DNA from: Actinomycetes bacterium | Lineage (GTDB): Bacteria; Actinomycetota; Acidimicrobiia; Acidimicrobiales; Microtrichaceae | Length of the DNA stretch: 5,061 nt | Direction of reading: 5' to 3' | Assembly (NCBI GenBank): GCA_023427825.1 | Contig: JAEZAI010000543.1 | Coordinates: 1 to 5,061 of the forward strand | In this document: piece after piece, positions 5,051-5,061 of the stretch | How the letters are laid out: every line of letters starts with the position of its first letter | Position numbering within the stretch: the stretch's first letter is position 1 | Position numbers and translations under genes: made by a program | The notes under the pieces: model-generated | What the model saw: the letters and a program-made list of their open reading frames with translations, nothing else | The model's database searches: none | Told to the model about the DNA's origin: nothing

Positions 5051-5061
5051 GATCATCTAGG

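Overview
The window is about 70% GC by eye and has the compact layout and gene content of a high-GC actinobacterium. It carries a DosR/DevR-like response regulator, a FadD19-type acyl-CoA synthetase, a sulfotransferase with an RSKCGTTW-type PAPS loop, GTG starts and apparent leaderless starts. The sulfotransferase and synthetase sequence flavours would fit Acidimicrobiia or a related lineage, but this rests on recalled family resemblance and not on a search.

Layout, left to right. (1) 1-897, minus: a PAPS-dependent sulfotransferase running off the left edge. Its visible C-terminal end is abnormal because the first 67 bases of the window exactly repeat bases 367-433, in frame. (2) 950-1591, minus: a NarL/FixJ response regulator very similar to mycobacterial DosR, 52 bp upstream of the sulfotransferase and probably co-transcribed with it. 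(3) 1592-1792: a divergent regulatory region with 21-bp tandem repeats whose best copies resemble DosR boxes, and a leaderless-type promoter for the next gene. (4) 1793-3469, plus: a full-length FadD19-like acyl-CoA synthetase. (5) 3470-3568: a convergent gap with a strong GC hairpin, probably a two-way terminator. (6) 3569-4120, minus: an unrecognised predicted lipoprotein of very unusual composition, with a strong Shine-Dalgarno. (7) 4121-4346: a 226-bp gap holding a CRP-like palindrome and a small hairpin after the next gene. (8) 4347-4997, minus: a TetR-family repressor. (9) 4998-5061: its promoter region, with a 23-bp palindrome that looks like an autoregulatory operator.

How the genes might work together: the response regulator probably controls its own promoter, and perhaps the divergent synthetase, through the repeats. 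The synthetase would activate a lipid or steroid-type carboxylate to its CoA thioester. The sulfotransferase would sulfate an unidentified acceptor. The lipoprotein and TetR gene look like separate units. I see no mobile element, CRISPR array, RNA gene or toxin/defence module. The window reads as ordinary chromosomal accessory metabolism, and its most interesting features are regulatory DNA plus the duplication at the left edge.
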